From: Terriglobia bacterium
GTDB taxonomy: Bacteria; Acidobacteriota; Terriglobia; Bryobacterales; Bryobacteraceae
Direction of reading: 5' to 3'
Length of the DNA stretch: 64,000 bases
Assembly: GCA_021324615.1 (NCBI GenBank)
Contig: JAJPIT010000050.1
Location: 1 to 64,000 of the forward strand
Shown here: positions 53,271 through 61,973 of the stretch, piece by piece
Numbering within the stretch: the first letter of the stretch is position 1
Layout of the letters: every line of letters starts with the position of its first letter
The notes under the pieces: generated by a model
What the model saw: only the letters and a program-made list of their open reading frames with translations
Told to the model about the DNA's origin: nothing
The model's database searches: none
Position numbers and translations under genes: made by a program

Positions 53271-54180
53271 GCCGCGCTCCTTGCTCCCGGGTCAGGGCGA
53301 TGAAAACGTCCTCCAGCGACGGCGTCACCGGGCGGAAACCGAAGGGAACCGCCGAGGCCAGTTTTTCCGGGCTCGTCACGGCCGGATCGAGGAACAGGTG
53401 AAGATCCGCCCCCGCCGGCTGCACGGTCAACACCCCCGGCTGTTGCTCCAGCTCGCGAATGGTCTCCCGCGGCGTTTCGGACTGGATCCGGAAAACCTGC
53501 CCCGCCAAAGTTTGTTTGAGCGCCGCCGGCGTGTCGCAGCGGATCATTTTGCCGTGATGCAGAAAGCCCACACGGTTGGCCCGCTCGGCTTCGTCCAGAT
53601 AGGCGGTGGCGACGAACACGGTCAATCCCTCGCGCACCAGTTGATAAAGAATCGCCCAAAAATCGCGCCGCGAAACGGGATCGACGCCGTTGGTGGGCTC
53701 ATCCAGAAACAGCACGCGCGGCTTGTGCAGCAGGGTGCACATCAGCGCCAGCTTCTGCTTCATCCCGCCCGATAATTTTCCCGCCGGCCGTTTGGTGAAT
53801 GGATCCATGCGGGTCATGCGCAGCAGGCGTGCGCTCAACTGCTGGCGCTCGCTTCCGGTGATGCCGAACAGATCGGCATAAAACGCCATGTTTTCGGCCA
53901 CCGTCAAGTCGGTATAAAGGCCGAAACGCTGCGCCATGTATCCGATCTGATCCTTCATCGAATCCACCTCGCGGCTGACGTCGTGCCCGGCGACCACGGC
54001 CCGGCCCTCGCTCGGCTCCATCAGCCCGCACAGCAGCCGCATCGTCGTGGTTTTGCCCGCGCCGTCCGGGCCCACCAGGCCGAAGATTTCGCCTTCCCGG
54101 ACGTCCAGATTCAGATGATCCACCGCGGTCAACTCGCCGAAGCGGCGGGTGAGATTTTCGGCGTGAATGATGGCGCTCAT
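53260..54180 (-). CDS. ABC transporter ATP-binding protein (first YbhF-like half)
   Basis: A 306 aa ATPase: Walker A GPDGAGKTTTMRLL near residue 39 (Asp replacing the usual Asn), MAQRFGLYTDLT near 85, an intact signature LSGGMKQKLALMCTLLHKPRVLFLDEPTNGVDP near 140, and the switch region ATAYLDEAERA with Ala-Tyr where His is usual. With the next ATPase it gives two non-identical ATP sites. In Enterobacteria the homologous YbhF carries both domains in one chain. It lies between the HlyD-type adaptor and the second ATPase. Confidence 0.93.
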   Translation of the reverse strand: MSAIIHAENLTRRFGELTAVDHLNLDVREGEIFGLVGPDGAGKTTTMRLLCGLMEPSEGRAVVAGHDVSREVDSMKDQIGYMAQRFGLYTDLTVAENMAFYADLFGITGSERQQLSARLLRMTRMDPFTKRPAGKLSGGMKQKLALMCTLLHKPRVLFLDEPTNGVDPVSRRDFWAILYQLVREGLTVFVATAYLDEAERANRVGFLHHGKMIRCDTPAALKQTLAGQVFRIQSETPRETIRELEQQPGVLTVQPAGADLHLFLDPAVTSPEKLASAVPFGFRPVTPSLEDVFIALTREQGARHAA

Positions 54181-54202
54181 GGATTCCCTGCTGCGCGGTT
54201 TT

Positions 54203-55372
54203 TTAGAGCAGAATCTCGGCGTCCACCGGCATATTGTTTTTCAATTCATGGCTGGAGTTATCGACGTCTACCTTGATGCGATACACCAGCTTCACGCGTT
54301 CTTCCTTGGTCTGAATCTGCTTGGGCGTGAACTCCGCCACCGAGGAGATGAACGAGATCTTTCCCCAATAAACTTTGCCGGGATAGGAGTCGGTGGTCAA
54401 TTTCACTTTCTGGCCCAGCTTCACCCGGCCCAGATCGGTTTCATTGATGTAGGCGCGGAGCCAGGGGTGCTCCAGATCGCCGATGGTCACCACCGTGGTT
54501 CCCGCCGCCAGCACCTCGCCCGGCTCGGCCGATTTCACCAGCACCACGCCGCTGATCGGAGACCGGGCCTCGGTATCGGCTAACTGTGCTTCAGAGATTT
54601 GCACCTGCGCCTTGGAGCGGCGGATCTCGTCCAGGCCGCCGGCCATCGCCTCTTCCTTCCGCCGCAGCTCCAGCCGCTGCGCTTCGGCGTTGGCCAGCGC
54701 CGCTTTGGCCGCGGCAACCTGCGCGCGGGCCTGCGCGATATCCTCCGGCCGCGGGCCTTCCTTCACCAGCGAATATCTCTCCTCGGCCTGCCGCAGCATC
54801 GCCTGCGCGCTGTCGAGCTTGGTCCGGTATTGATCGTACTGCTGCCGGGAAATGTCTTCGTTCTTGAAAAGCTGCTGCGCGCGGTCCCAATCGGCCTGCG
54901 CCAGATCCAACTGGGCTTTCGCGTCGCGGACGCCGGCTTCGGCCTGCTCGACATCCTGCCGCCGGCTGCCGTTGAGCAGCTCTTCCAGGCTGGCGGTGGC
55001 GCGATTCAAGTCCGCCTGCTTGGAGGCGATGTCGCTCTCCAGCGTCGCCTTCTGATAGGCCACCGCCGCGGCAAGCTGCTTATAATTCGACTCCGCGCTG
55101 GCCACGCTGGCCTCGTCGCGCGACTTCTGATGGCGGTAAATCACCGGATCGAGGACCGCCACCAGATCGCCCTGCTTGACCCAATCGCCTTCGTCCACTT
55201 TGCGCTCGATCATGCGGCCGGCCATCTTGAAGGAAATATCCACCTGGGTCAGCTCCAGGTTGCCGGAGACGAAGATGCGGTTGTTGTTGGCCGCCTGCCG
55301 GGTGGTCCACCACCAGTAGGCGCCGGCGCCGGCGGCGATCAGAATCAGAAGGATGGGGATTCTCTTTTTCAT
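54203..55372 (-). CDS. HlyD/YbhG-type membrane fusion protein
   Basis: The periplasmic adaptor of the exporter. An N-terminal transmembrane helix (about 5-22) is followed by a barrel-sandwich/lipoyl half motif (ISFKMAGRMIERKVDEGDWVKQGDLVAVLDP near 50-80). Two long coiled coils follow (about 90-250), then the second lipoyl half (RSPISGVVLVKSAEPGEVLAAGTTVVTIGD) and a beta-barrel with LGQKVKLTTDSYPGKVYWGKISFI. The length is 389 aa. It links the inner-membrane ABC complex to the TolC-like protein encoded just upstream (four-base overlap). Confidence 0.93.
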   Translation of the reverse strand: MKKRIPILLILIAAGAGAYWWWTTRQAANNNRIFVSGNLELTQVDISFKMAGRMIERKVDEGDWVKQGDLVAVLDPVIYRHQKSRDEASVASAESNYKQLAAAVAYQKATLESDIASKQADLNRATASLEELLNGSRRQDVEQAEAGVRDAKAQLDLAQADWDRAQQLFKNEDISRQQYDQYRTKLDSAQAMLRQAEERYSLVKEGPRPEDIAQARAQVAAAKAALANAEAQRLELRRKEEAMAGGLDEIRRSKAQVQISEAQLADTEARSPISGVVLVKSAEPGEVLAAGTTVVTIGDLEHPWLRAYINETDLGRVKLGQKVKLTTDSYPGKVYWGKISFISSVAEFTPKQIQTKEERVKLVYRIKVDVDNSSHELKNNMPVDAEILL

Positions 55373-56694
55373 TGATTCACGTACTCCCGGATGCGTCCCG
55401 TGGCGGTCGCCAGATCGATGCGAGCCACGTTGTAGTCATAGAGCGCGGCGATCTCGTTTTCCTGGGCGCGCGCCAGGCGGTTTTGCGCGTCGGTGACTTC
55501 GATCCCGCTGGCGACCCCGGCGGCGTACCTGCGCTGGGCCTGCGCCAGCTCCTGCCGCGCCAGTTGCAAACCGTCCTCGGCCGCTTTGATCTCGCTTTCG
55601 GCGGCATGCACGCTGTCGAAGGCCAGGCGGACGTCCAACTCCACCTGCTGCTCCAGATCGCGCATGCGGGCCTGCTCCTGGCGATACTGCGAAAACGTCT
55701 CTTCGCGGCGGTAATCGCGCTTCCCTCCGTCGAACACCGGCACGCGCACGCTGAAGCCGTAGGTGTAGGTCGGCTGATTGCCGATGAGCCCGGTGCCGAT
55801 GGTTCCGTAATTGGCGTCGGCCGCCATCGACGGCAGGCGCTCGTCCTTCACCGAACGGTAGTTGAAGCGCGCCGCAACCTCCCGCTGTTTCTGGGCTTTC
55901 AACTCCGCGCGCATCTCCCGCGCCGCGGCCAGCGCGGAGTTGAGATCGCCGATGTCCGCGGTTTTATAGGAAAGCGAATCGGTCAGCTCGATCGGGGTAT
56001 CCAGCTTCAGGCCCATCGCGCGCAGCAGATTCAGCGCCGCGCGGCGGCGGTCATCGGTGGCGGCCACCAGGCGCTGCTGATCGTTGGCGAGCTGCACCTC
56101 GGCGCGTGTCACCTCGATCCCGGTTCCGGTTCCGGCGTCCTTCAGGCGCCGCGCCTGATCGAGCAGCGCTTGCGAAAGCTCAACATTGGCGCGCGCCGTC
56201 GCCAGCGCCGCGTCCGCCCGAAGCGTGGTCAGATAGGCGCGCGCCACCTGATCGCTGATCTGGTTTTTGGCCGCATCGAAGTCGGATTTTGCGGCGTTTT
56301 CGTTCACTTTTGATGCCTGATAACGCCGAATTGCCGCAAAATCGAGCACCGTCTGTTGCGCGGTGGCGCGCGCATCGAATACCGAGAACGGGCCGACGAT
56401 GGAGGGAATCGCAAAACTGAACCCGTTGATTGTCGGGAAGTTGAAGTTGAAGCCGAACGCTTTCAAATTCACCGTTTCGCGATGATCACTGACCGAGGAA
56501 TCCAGATGGGGCAACAGGTCGCCGCGCGTTTCCAGGCGCCGCGCCTCGGCCTGCCGCATGGTCTCTTGCGCGATGGCCATCTTCGGGCTGCCTTCCGGCG
56601 CCAGTGCGATCTCGACGGCCTGCTTCAGGCTGACGCGCATGGTCGTCTCGGGCTGCGCAGCGATTAAAACAAAGCCAATCAGTTCCAGCATCAT
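55369..56694 (-). CDS. TolC-type outer-membrane efflux protein
   Basis: The outer-membrane channel of the export system. The start at 56694 gives a short signal peptide (MMLELIGFVLIAAQP). Two long helical hairpin repeats follow, each with RAYLTTLRADAALATARANVELSQALLDQARRL-like heptads, with strands between them (residues about 80-260 and 290-440). The length of about 441 aa matches TolC/OEP proteins. The ATG overlaps the tetR stop by four bases (ATGA), so the channel is translated with its regulator. The frame is open further upstream but overlaps tetR without coding character. Confidence 0.92.
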   Translation of the reverse strand: MMLELIGFVLIAAQPETTMRVSLKQAVEIALAPEGSPKMAIAQETMRQAEARRLETRGDLLPHLDSSVSDHRETVNLKAFGFNFNFPTINGFSFAIPSIVGPFSVFDARATAQQTVLDFAAIRRYQASKVNENAAKSDFDAAKNQISDQVARAYLTTLRADAALATARANVELSQALLDQARRLKDAGTGTGIEVTRAEVQLANDQQRLVAATDDRRRAALNLLRAMGLKLDTPIELTDSLSYKTADIGDLNSALAAAREMRAELKAQKQREVAARFNYRSVKDERLPSMAADANYGTIGTGLIGNQPTYTYGFSVRVPVFDGGKRDYRREETFSQYRQEQARMRDLEQQVELDVRLAFDSVHAAESEIKAAEDGLQLARQELAQAQRRYAAGVASGIEVTDAQNRLARAQENEIAALYDYNVARIDLATATGRIREYVNQ

Positions 56695-57341
56695 GCCGCT
56701 TCTCCACCCAAACCGGCCGCGCCGCCCCAGGCATCGGCGCGAAAACCAGCGGCGGCAAAGGTCACCAGCCGAGCCAATACCGCGGACCGATCCGAGGGAT
56801 CGCAGAGTCCTTCGCTGATTTCCGGCAGCACCGGCCCGCGGGCCATCAGGTGAGCCATCGAACCGGCGGTAAAATGCAGGCGCCACATGACTTCGGTCCG
56901 CGTGAGATTGGGCAAGGCCTGCTGAAGGGCGTCGACGAAGCGCTGCGCCACGCCCGCCAGATGTTTTTTGAAGAGCTGGCGGACAAAGCTATCCGGCGTG
57001 GCCAGGATCTGGCTCATAAGGCCAATTGCCTCATTGGGATGGCGGAAGAACAGGGGACTTAAAAACGCCAGGAGAATCTGCTCCAGCGTGGGATTCGGCC
57101 CCGCCGCGTCCAAAAGCTCGATCCGTTTGCGGTTCACTGGCTCCATGCGCCGCGCAATCGCCGCTTCAAAAAGGCTTTCTTTGGTTTGGAAATGATAATT
57201 TACAGCCGCCAGGTTGACCCCGGCTTCGGCGGTAATGTCGCGCAACGACGTGGCAGTGAAGCCATTCTGCCCGAACAGCTTCTCGGCGGCATCGAGGATG
57301 CGTTCCTTGGTATCCGGTACGCGTTGGGGGGTATTGCTCAT
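56691..57341 (-). CDS. TetR-family transcriptional regulator of the export operon
   Basis: An N-terminal TetR HTH (ERILDAAEKLFGQNGFTATSLRDITAEAGVNLAAVNYHFQTKESLFEAAIARR, about residues 12-62) precedes a ligand-binding helical domain of about 150 residues. It is the first gene of the seven-gene exporter operon and reads out of a strong promoter overlapped by a near-perfect 18-bp palindrome, so autorepression lifted by the exported substrate is likely. The start codon lies only 12 nt from the -10, leaving almost no leader. The length of 216 aa is normal. It is analogous in position to CecR of the Enterobacterial ybhGFSR operon. Confidence 0.92.
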   Translation of the reverse strand: MSNTPQRVPDTKERILDAAEKLFGQNGFTATSLRDITAEAGVNLAAVNYHFQTKESLFEAAIARRMEPVNRKRIELLDAAGPNPTLEQILLAFLSPLFFRHPNEAIGLMSQILATPDSFVRQLFKKHLAGVAQRFVDALQQALPNLTRTEVMWRLHFTAGSMAHLMARGPVLPEISEGLCDPSDRSAVLARLVTFAAAGFRADAWGGAAGLGGEAA

Positions 57342-57351
57342 ACGTTTGTTT

Positions 57352-57382
57352 CAATCATACGTACGATTGTTATCTGTGTCAA
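57352..57382 (-). promoter_or_regulatory. tetR exporter-operon promoter with palindromic operator
   Basis: On the minus strand TTGACA (57377-57382), a 17-base spacer and TATGAT (57354-57359) form a near-consensus promoter. The palindrome CAATCATACGTACGATTG (57352-57369), with one mismatched pair, covers the -10 and part of the spacer. This is exactly where a TetR-type repressor would block polymerase. Confidence 0.85.
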
Positions 57383-57505
57383 GCCAAAATACCCGCGGCG
57401 GCGTCTTTGTCTCTGTTTCATGAGGCGATTTTAGGCCGGGCGGGCGCGGCTTGCGAGTGGAAGCCGGCGAACTCCAGGATTTTTGGGGCGAACTGCGCCG
57501 CAATC

Positions 57506-58225
57506 TTACGGGCGGGCGGTGGCGGCGCCGATAATCTTCCGCGTCGCGCGATCCTGCGCGAACCATACCAGCCGCACGTTCTCGCGCGGCCATTTCGGGT
57601 TGATGGCGATCCGCGCGTCGGCGGAATAAGACGCGGTTTTTCTGGCGTCGAAGTGGCCCACGCTGGTCAGACTGCGGACCACGCCGGCGTGGCGAAGCGT
57701 GCGGCCGCTATTTTCTCCTCCGCGCGGCACGGTTTCGAGATTGGTTTCCGTTACCGCCAGGAACAGATCGACCTGGCGGACGCCTTGCGGAACGTCGGAG
57801 ACCTGCAAATGCGCGACGTCGCCCATGGAGATGGCCAGCGTGGCCCGGGGCTCGCCCGCAGCCTTGAGGATCGCATCGCGGGCGCGCATCCAATCCGAGC
57901 CGTTGAACTCCACTTCGCCGTTGACCACCATTTCCGGCGTATAGACGTTTTCGAGATGGAAGAGGCGGCCGTAGTCCTGCTGCCGCGCCGAAAAGAGCGG
58001 GGAAGAGAAGCGATCCGTCCAGCCCAGGTGATTCCAGTAATCGACATGCTCGCTGAGCGGGATCACTTCGATGCCGGAGAAAGCCCGTGGCAGGCGGATT
58101 AAAAGCTGATCGGCCGGAGGGCAGCTCGAGCAGCCTTCGGAAGTAAACAGTTCGACCAGCACCGGAGGCCGGCTCTGCGCGGCCGCCAGCAGTGCCCCCA
58201 TCAGGAAAGCCGCCAGGCGCATCAT
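57506..58225 (-). CDS. Exported DUF1223 thioredoxin-like protein
   Basis: A signal peptide (about 1-17, ending AAAQS) precedes the DUF1223 motif VLVELFTSEGCSSCPPADQLL near residues 22-42, a thioredoxin-like CxxC active site (Cys32-Ser-Ser-Cys35). VIPLSEHVDYWNHLGWTDRFSS follows near 55 and YTPEMVVNGEVEFNGS near 95. The family is probably a periplasmic thiol/disulfide protein of unknown partner. The length of 239 aa is normal. TATGTT (58233-58238) ends 7 nt before the ATG at 58225. It stands alone between the tetR operon and a plus-strand ABC system. Confidence 0.85.
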   Translation of the reverse strand: MMRLAAFLMGALLAAAQSRPPVLVELFTSEGCSSCPPADQLLIRLPRAFSGIEVIPLSEHVDYWNHLGWTDRFSSPLFSARQQDYGRLFHLENVYTPEMVVNGEVEFNGSDWMRARDAILKAAGEPRATLAISMGDVAHLQVSDVPQGVRQVDLFLAVTETNLETVPRGGENSGRTLRHAGVVRSLTSVGHFDARKTASYSADARIAINPKWPRENVRLVWFAQDRATRKIIGAATARP

Positions 58226-58313
58226 TATTTAAAACATAGACGATTCCGGGCGCGCGCGGCGGCCGGTGTCCGGAGGGCCTGCCATACCGATCGTTTAACA
58301 TGGGGAGAAGCCA

Positions 58314-59066
58314 ATGCCTTCTCCGGCGATTGAGGTTCGGGATTTGCGCAAGATTTACGGCGATAAGGCGGCGGTGGACGGCCTCAGCTTCAGCGTGCCG
58401 CGCGGCTGTTTTTTCGGCTTTCTGGGGCCGAACGGCGCGGGAAAGACCACCACGATCAAGATGCTGATGGGGCTGGCTCCGGCGAGCTCGGGAAGCATTG
58501 AGCTGCTGGGTTTGCCGATGCCGGAACGCGCGCTGGAGATCAAACAGCAGATCGGTCTGGTGCCCGATGAGTCGCTGTTGTTCGATCATCTGACGGGCGG
58601 GGAGTTCATCGAATTTGTCGGGCGGCTGTACGGGCTGGAGCGCGGGGTGGCGCGGCGGCGCGCGGGCGAGCTGCTGGAGCTGTTCGAGCTCACCGACAGC
58701 CGGCGCAAGCTGATCCATGAATATTCGAAAGGCATGCGCAAGCGCGTGGCGATGGCGGCGGCGCTGATCCACCGGCCGCAGCTCTATCTGATGGACGAGC
58801 CGTTTGAAGGCGTGGACGCGGTGGGCGCGCGGCTGATGAAGGAAATTCTGCTCGAGCAGGTGCGGCAGGGGGCGACGATTTTTCTGACTTCTCACGTGCT
58901 CGAAGTGGTGGAGCGGCTGTGCCACCGGGTGGCGATTATCCATCAGGGCAAGCTGGTTCTGGAGGGGCCGATGGAGGAGCTGCGCCGCGCCTCGGAAACG
59001 CTGGAAGATGCCTTTGTGCGCGCGGTGGGCATGGAGCGGACTGCGGAAACGCTGGACTGGCTGTGA
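58314..59066 (+). CDS. ABC transporter ATP-binding protein
   Basis: A 250 aa CcmA/DRR-type ATPase: Walker A GPNGAGKTTTIKML near residue 39, Q-loop LVPDESLLFDHLT near 83, the signature YSKGMRKRVAMAAALIHRPQLYLMDEPFEGVD near 140-172 (Lys replaces Gly in the LSGG loop), and H-loop TSHVLEVVERL near 190. ATG has GGGGAGAAG upstream. The permease gene begins two bases after the stop, so the pair forms a dedicated exporter. Substrate unknown. Confidence 0.93.
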   Translation: MPSPAIEVRDLRKIYGDKAAVDGLSFSVPRGCFFGFLGPNGAGKTTTIKMLMGLAPASSGSIELLGLPMPERALEIKQQIGLVPDESLLFDHLTGGEFIEFVGRLYGLERGVARRRAGELLELFELTDSRRKLIHEYSKGMRKRVAMAAALIHRPQLYLMDEPFEGVDAVGARLMKEILLEQVRQGATIFLTSHVLEVVERLCHRVAIIHQGKLVLEGPMEELRRASETLEDAFVRAVGMERTAETLDWL

Positions 59067-59067
59067 T

Positions 59068-60660
59068 ATGAAGCGGGCGCGCGCGATTCTCTGGGCGCAC
59101 TGGCGCACGCTGCTCAATTTTTACCCGCGGGCGGGCCTTGCCTGGACGGCGATCGCCGCGTTTCTGTGGTACGGATTCTGGCTCTTTGCGGCGGCCGCGG
59201 CGGGGCGCTTCGCGGCCGGCGGGGAGAACGTTGCGTTTCTCCGGCTGGCGCTGCCGGGCGGGCTGTTGCTGGTCTTTCTCTACTGGCAGATCGTGCCGCT
59301 GCTGATGGCGGCGACCGGTGCGTCGCTGGATCTGCGCAAGCTGAAAGCGTATCCGATCCCGGCGGGCGAACTGTTCGCGATCGAGGCGCTGCTGCGGGTC
59401 ACGGCGGCGATCGAGATGATGGCGGTGGTGTGCGGGGTGGCGGCCGGCATCGCGCGGAATCCGGCGCTGCCCTGGTGGTGCGCGGCGGGACTGGCGCCTT
59501 ATGTGTTGTTCAATCTGTTTTTAGCCGTTGGCCTGCGCGATCTGCTGATGCGGGCGATGGCTCGGCGGCGCATTCGCGAAATCGTGGTGTTTCTGCTGGT
59601 GATGTGCGCGGCGCTGCCGCAGATTCTGCTGACGCGGGGCCCGGCCCGGGAGCGTTTCGCCGCGCTTTTGAAAAAAGATGTGTGGATCGGGTGGCCGTGG
59701 TCGGCGGCCGCGGCGGTCGCCGATGGAAGCAACGCGCTGGCCGGAGCGGCGATTTCGCTGGCGTGGATGGCGGCGGCGGCATGGTTCGGCCGGTGGCAGT
59801 TTGGCCGCACCCTTGCCTTCGACAAGGAAGCGGCAGGCGCCGGCGGCGCCCGCCTGCCGCCGGCGGCGCGGATCCGGGAGGCTTTTTTCCGGCTGCCTTC
59901 AATGATTCTGGCCGATCCGCTGGCGGCGCTGGTCGAAAAAGAGATTCGCTTTCTGGCGCGCTCACCCCGCTTCCGTTTAGTTTTCCTGATGGGATTCACC
60001 TTCGGCATCGTAATTCTGACGGTATCGTTCGGCCGGAGGACCTTCTTTGGAGCCGACTATCTGACGGCGGTCAGCGTGTACTCGCTGCTTCTGCTGAGCG
60101 AATCGTGTTTCTGGAACTCGTTCGGCTTCGACCGCGGCGCGGCGCAGATCTACTTTCTGGCTCCGGTGCCGTTTTCGCGGGTGCTGCTGGGGAAAAATCT
60201 CAGCGCGGTTTTCTTTATCGTACTGGAGATTTCCGCGGTCGCGCTGGTTTGCAAGGCTCTGGGCTTGCCGATGGACGCGCGGCGCGTTTTGGACGCCTTC
60301 GCGGTGGCGGCGGTGATGACGATCTTTCTGCTGTGCGCGGGGAATCTGCTGTCGGTTCATCAGGCGCGGGGCGTCGATCCATCGACCCAGTTCCGCGCCC
60401 ATGCGGCCGGGCGGGTGCAGGCGATGCTGGCGGTCATCTATCCGGTGGCGTTTATTCCCGTGGCTCTGGCGTATCTGGCGCGATGGGCGTTGGCCGGGGA
60501 GTGGGCGGCGTGGGGATTTTTCGGCGTGCTGGCGCTGGACGCGGCGGCGGGAGCGGTGGTGTACCGGATCGCGCTCCAGTCGGCGGTGCAGGCGGCTGAG
60601 CGGAGCAAAGAGCAGATGATCGCGGCGCTGGCGGCGGGCGACGGTCCGATCGCCGGTTAA
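59068..60660 (+). CDS. ABC exporter membrane subunit
   Basis: A 530 aa multi-span protein with about 12 hydrophobic segments, paired with the ATPase just upstream. The N-terminal segment LLNFYPRAGLAWTAIAAFLWYGFWLF begins the first helix. A charged cytoplasmic stretch ARERFAALLKKDVW lies near 190, and conserved EKEIRFLARSPRFRLVFLMGF occurs near 290. This is the pattern of the ABC_tran_2/putative exporter family. ATG at 59068 begins two bases after the ATPase stop; an open frame upstream of it overlaps the ATPase. It ends three bases from the convergent cytochrome gene. Confidence 0.85.
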   Translation: MKRARAILWAHWRTLLNFYPRAGLAWTAIAAFLWYGFWLFAAAAAGRFAAGGENVAFLRLALPGGLLLVFLYWQIVPLLMAATGASLDLRKLKAYPIPAGELFAIEALLRVTAAIEMMAVVCGVAAGIARNPALPWWCAAGLAPYVLFNLFLAVGLRDLLMRAMARRRIREIVVFLLVMCAALPQILLTRGPARERFAALLKKDVWIGWPWSAAAAVADGSNALAGAAISLAWMAAAAWFGRWQFGRTLAFDKEAAGAGGARLPPAARIREAFFRLPSMILADPLAALVEKEIRFLARSPRFRLVFLMGFTFGIVILTVSFGRRTFFGADYLTAVSVYSLLLLSESCFWNSFGFDRGAAQIYFLAPVPFSRVLLGKNLSAVFFIVLEISAVALVCKALGLPMDARRVLDAFAVAAVMTIFLLCAGNLLSVHQARGVDPSTQFRAHAAGRVQAMLAVIYPVAFIPVALAYLARWALAGEWAAWGFFGVLALDAAAGAVVYRIALQSAVQAAERSKEQMIAALAAGDGPIAG

Positions 60661-60663
60661 CGC

Positions 60664-61839
60664 TTAGTTCGCCGAGCGCGGGCGCTCGAACTTGGATGGA
60701 TCGATGGGCACGTTGATCCTGACTTCGTTCAACTGGATGGCGTCCCGGCCGTCGAGCCAGGCGAAGGTCAAACGGAAAGGCAATTTGATGCCGTCGACGT
60801 CGCGATAATCGGAATAATCGATCTGCGTCGGCACTCGCCCGATGGGCGTGCGGCCGTAGCGCACCATGCGCAGCAGCAGTCCGGACTTCTGATCGAAATA
60901 GAGCGTGGCCAGCATGCCGTGCGGGCCATTGCCCTGCACCACGTTGACCGGCCGGTCCTGGCCGATTCCTTCCTTGGTTTCGCTGGCGGTCTGGCTGGAG
61001 GGGCCGGGCAGATCGCTGATGGAGGCCGGCAGTCCCACGCGCATCTGGGTCAGGACCTGTTTGATCTGCGCCGGGAAAGAAAGTTCGGCGTCCAGGCGGG
61101 CGCCGTCGAGCTCGCTGCCGGTCAGTTCGTAATCGGTCAGGACGGCGAGAGGGGTTTTGATCCAGCCGGTTTTGCCGTTATAGACGCGGTCGCTGTCGCC
61201 GCGTCCGGTTTCCTTTTTAAATTTGATGAGAGTGGCGCGCTGATCCGGGAATTTTGCGTAAATTTCCACCTGCCCACCGCCGCCGAAGCCTCCGAAGCCC
61301 ACGCTGGTTCCGGTGGCGGCGAAGCTTTTGAGCGTGGCCAGTTTCTGGGGGCCGCCGAGGGCCTGGAGGTACTTATCGATGATCTGATCGGCCGGCGGCT
61401 GGCCGGGCATTTGCGTCAAGACGTCGTCGGTTTCCTGCGACGGCGGGCCGTAGACGATTTCGAGCGTGGGCGAGGTGGCCGGGCGGTCGCGGCCGTGGTG
61501 GCAGCTCCAGCAGGTCACCATCTGGCGTCCCGAAAAGTTTTCGCGATTGATGTTGGCGACCATGGTCACCATCCGGCGGGCGACGATTTTTTTCTGCGTG
61601 TCGGCGGCCCAATCGACTTTATCCGTGCCCGCGCCGATGTGGCACTCCGAACAGTCGAAGCCCACGGCGGCCGACATAATACCCATGGTTCCCAAGAAAT
61701 CGTCCACCGAGATGCCTTTGAGGACCTGGACGTTTTTAAAAACTTCCTCGGCCATTTTGGGCTTGTCCTGCGCGGCGGCGGGCGCCGGCAGGAATGCCGC
61801 AAGGCCGGCGGCGAAAACGGCTCGCATTGAGATCTGCAT
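60664..61839 (-). CDS. Exported diheme protein with reaction-centre cytochrome c-like domain
   Basis: A signal peptide (about 1-24) is followed by a domain resembling the photosynthetic reaction-centre cytochrome c subunit. VFKNVQVLKGISVDDFLGTMGIMSAAVGFDCSECH holds the first heme motif near residue 65, and MVTCWSCHHGRDRP the second near 110. The classical subunit binds four hemes; here only two CxxCH motifs are seen. A C-terminal half of about 240 residues (from YLQALGGPQKLATLKSF) looks like a LolA/outer-membrane lipoprotein-sorting fold, with a Gly-rich loop near 175-190. Probably a periplasmic electron carrier or sensor. Confidence 0.85.
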   Translation of the reverse strand: MQISMRAVFAAGLAAFLPAPAAAQDKPKMAEEVFKNVQVLKGISVDDFLGTMGIMSAAVGFDCSECHIGAGTDKVDWAADTQKKIVARRMVTMVANINRENFSGRQMVTCWSCHHGRDRPATSPTLEIVYGPPSQETDDVLTQMPGQPPADQIIDKYLQALGGPQKLATLKSFAATGTSVGFGGFGGGGQVEIYAKFPDQRATLIKFKKETGRGDSDRVYNGKTGWIKTPLAVLTDYELTGSELDGARLDAELSFPAQIKQVLTQMRVGLPASISDLPGPSSQTASETKEGIGQDRPVNVVQGNGPHGMLATLYFDQKSGLLLRMVRYGRTPIGRVPTQIDYSDYRDVDGIKLPFRLTFAWLDGRDAIQLNEVRINVPIDPSKFERPRSAN

Positions 61840-61973
61840 GACTGTTCTGTTATTTTACTTGACCGGCAAGTTTCCGCGTCTTTGCCTAGGCCGGGCCGGG
61901 GGAGGAGGACGCCGATTCCCGGCGCGCGGACCAATGTTAAAGTAAATAATCGAATCTGCTTTAGGAGCGACTC

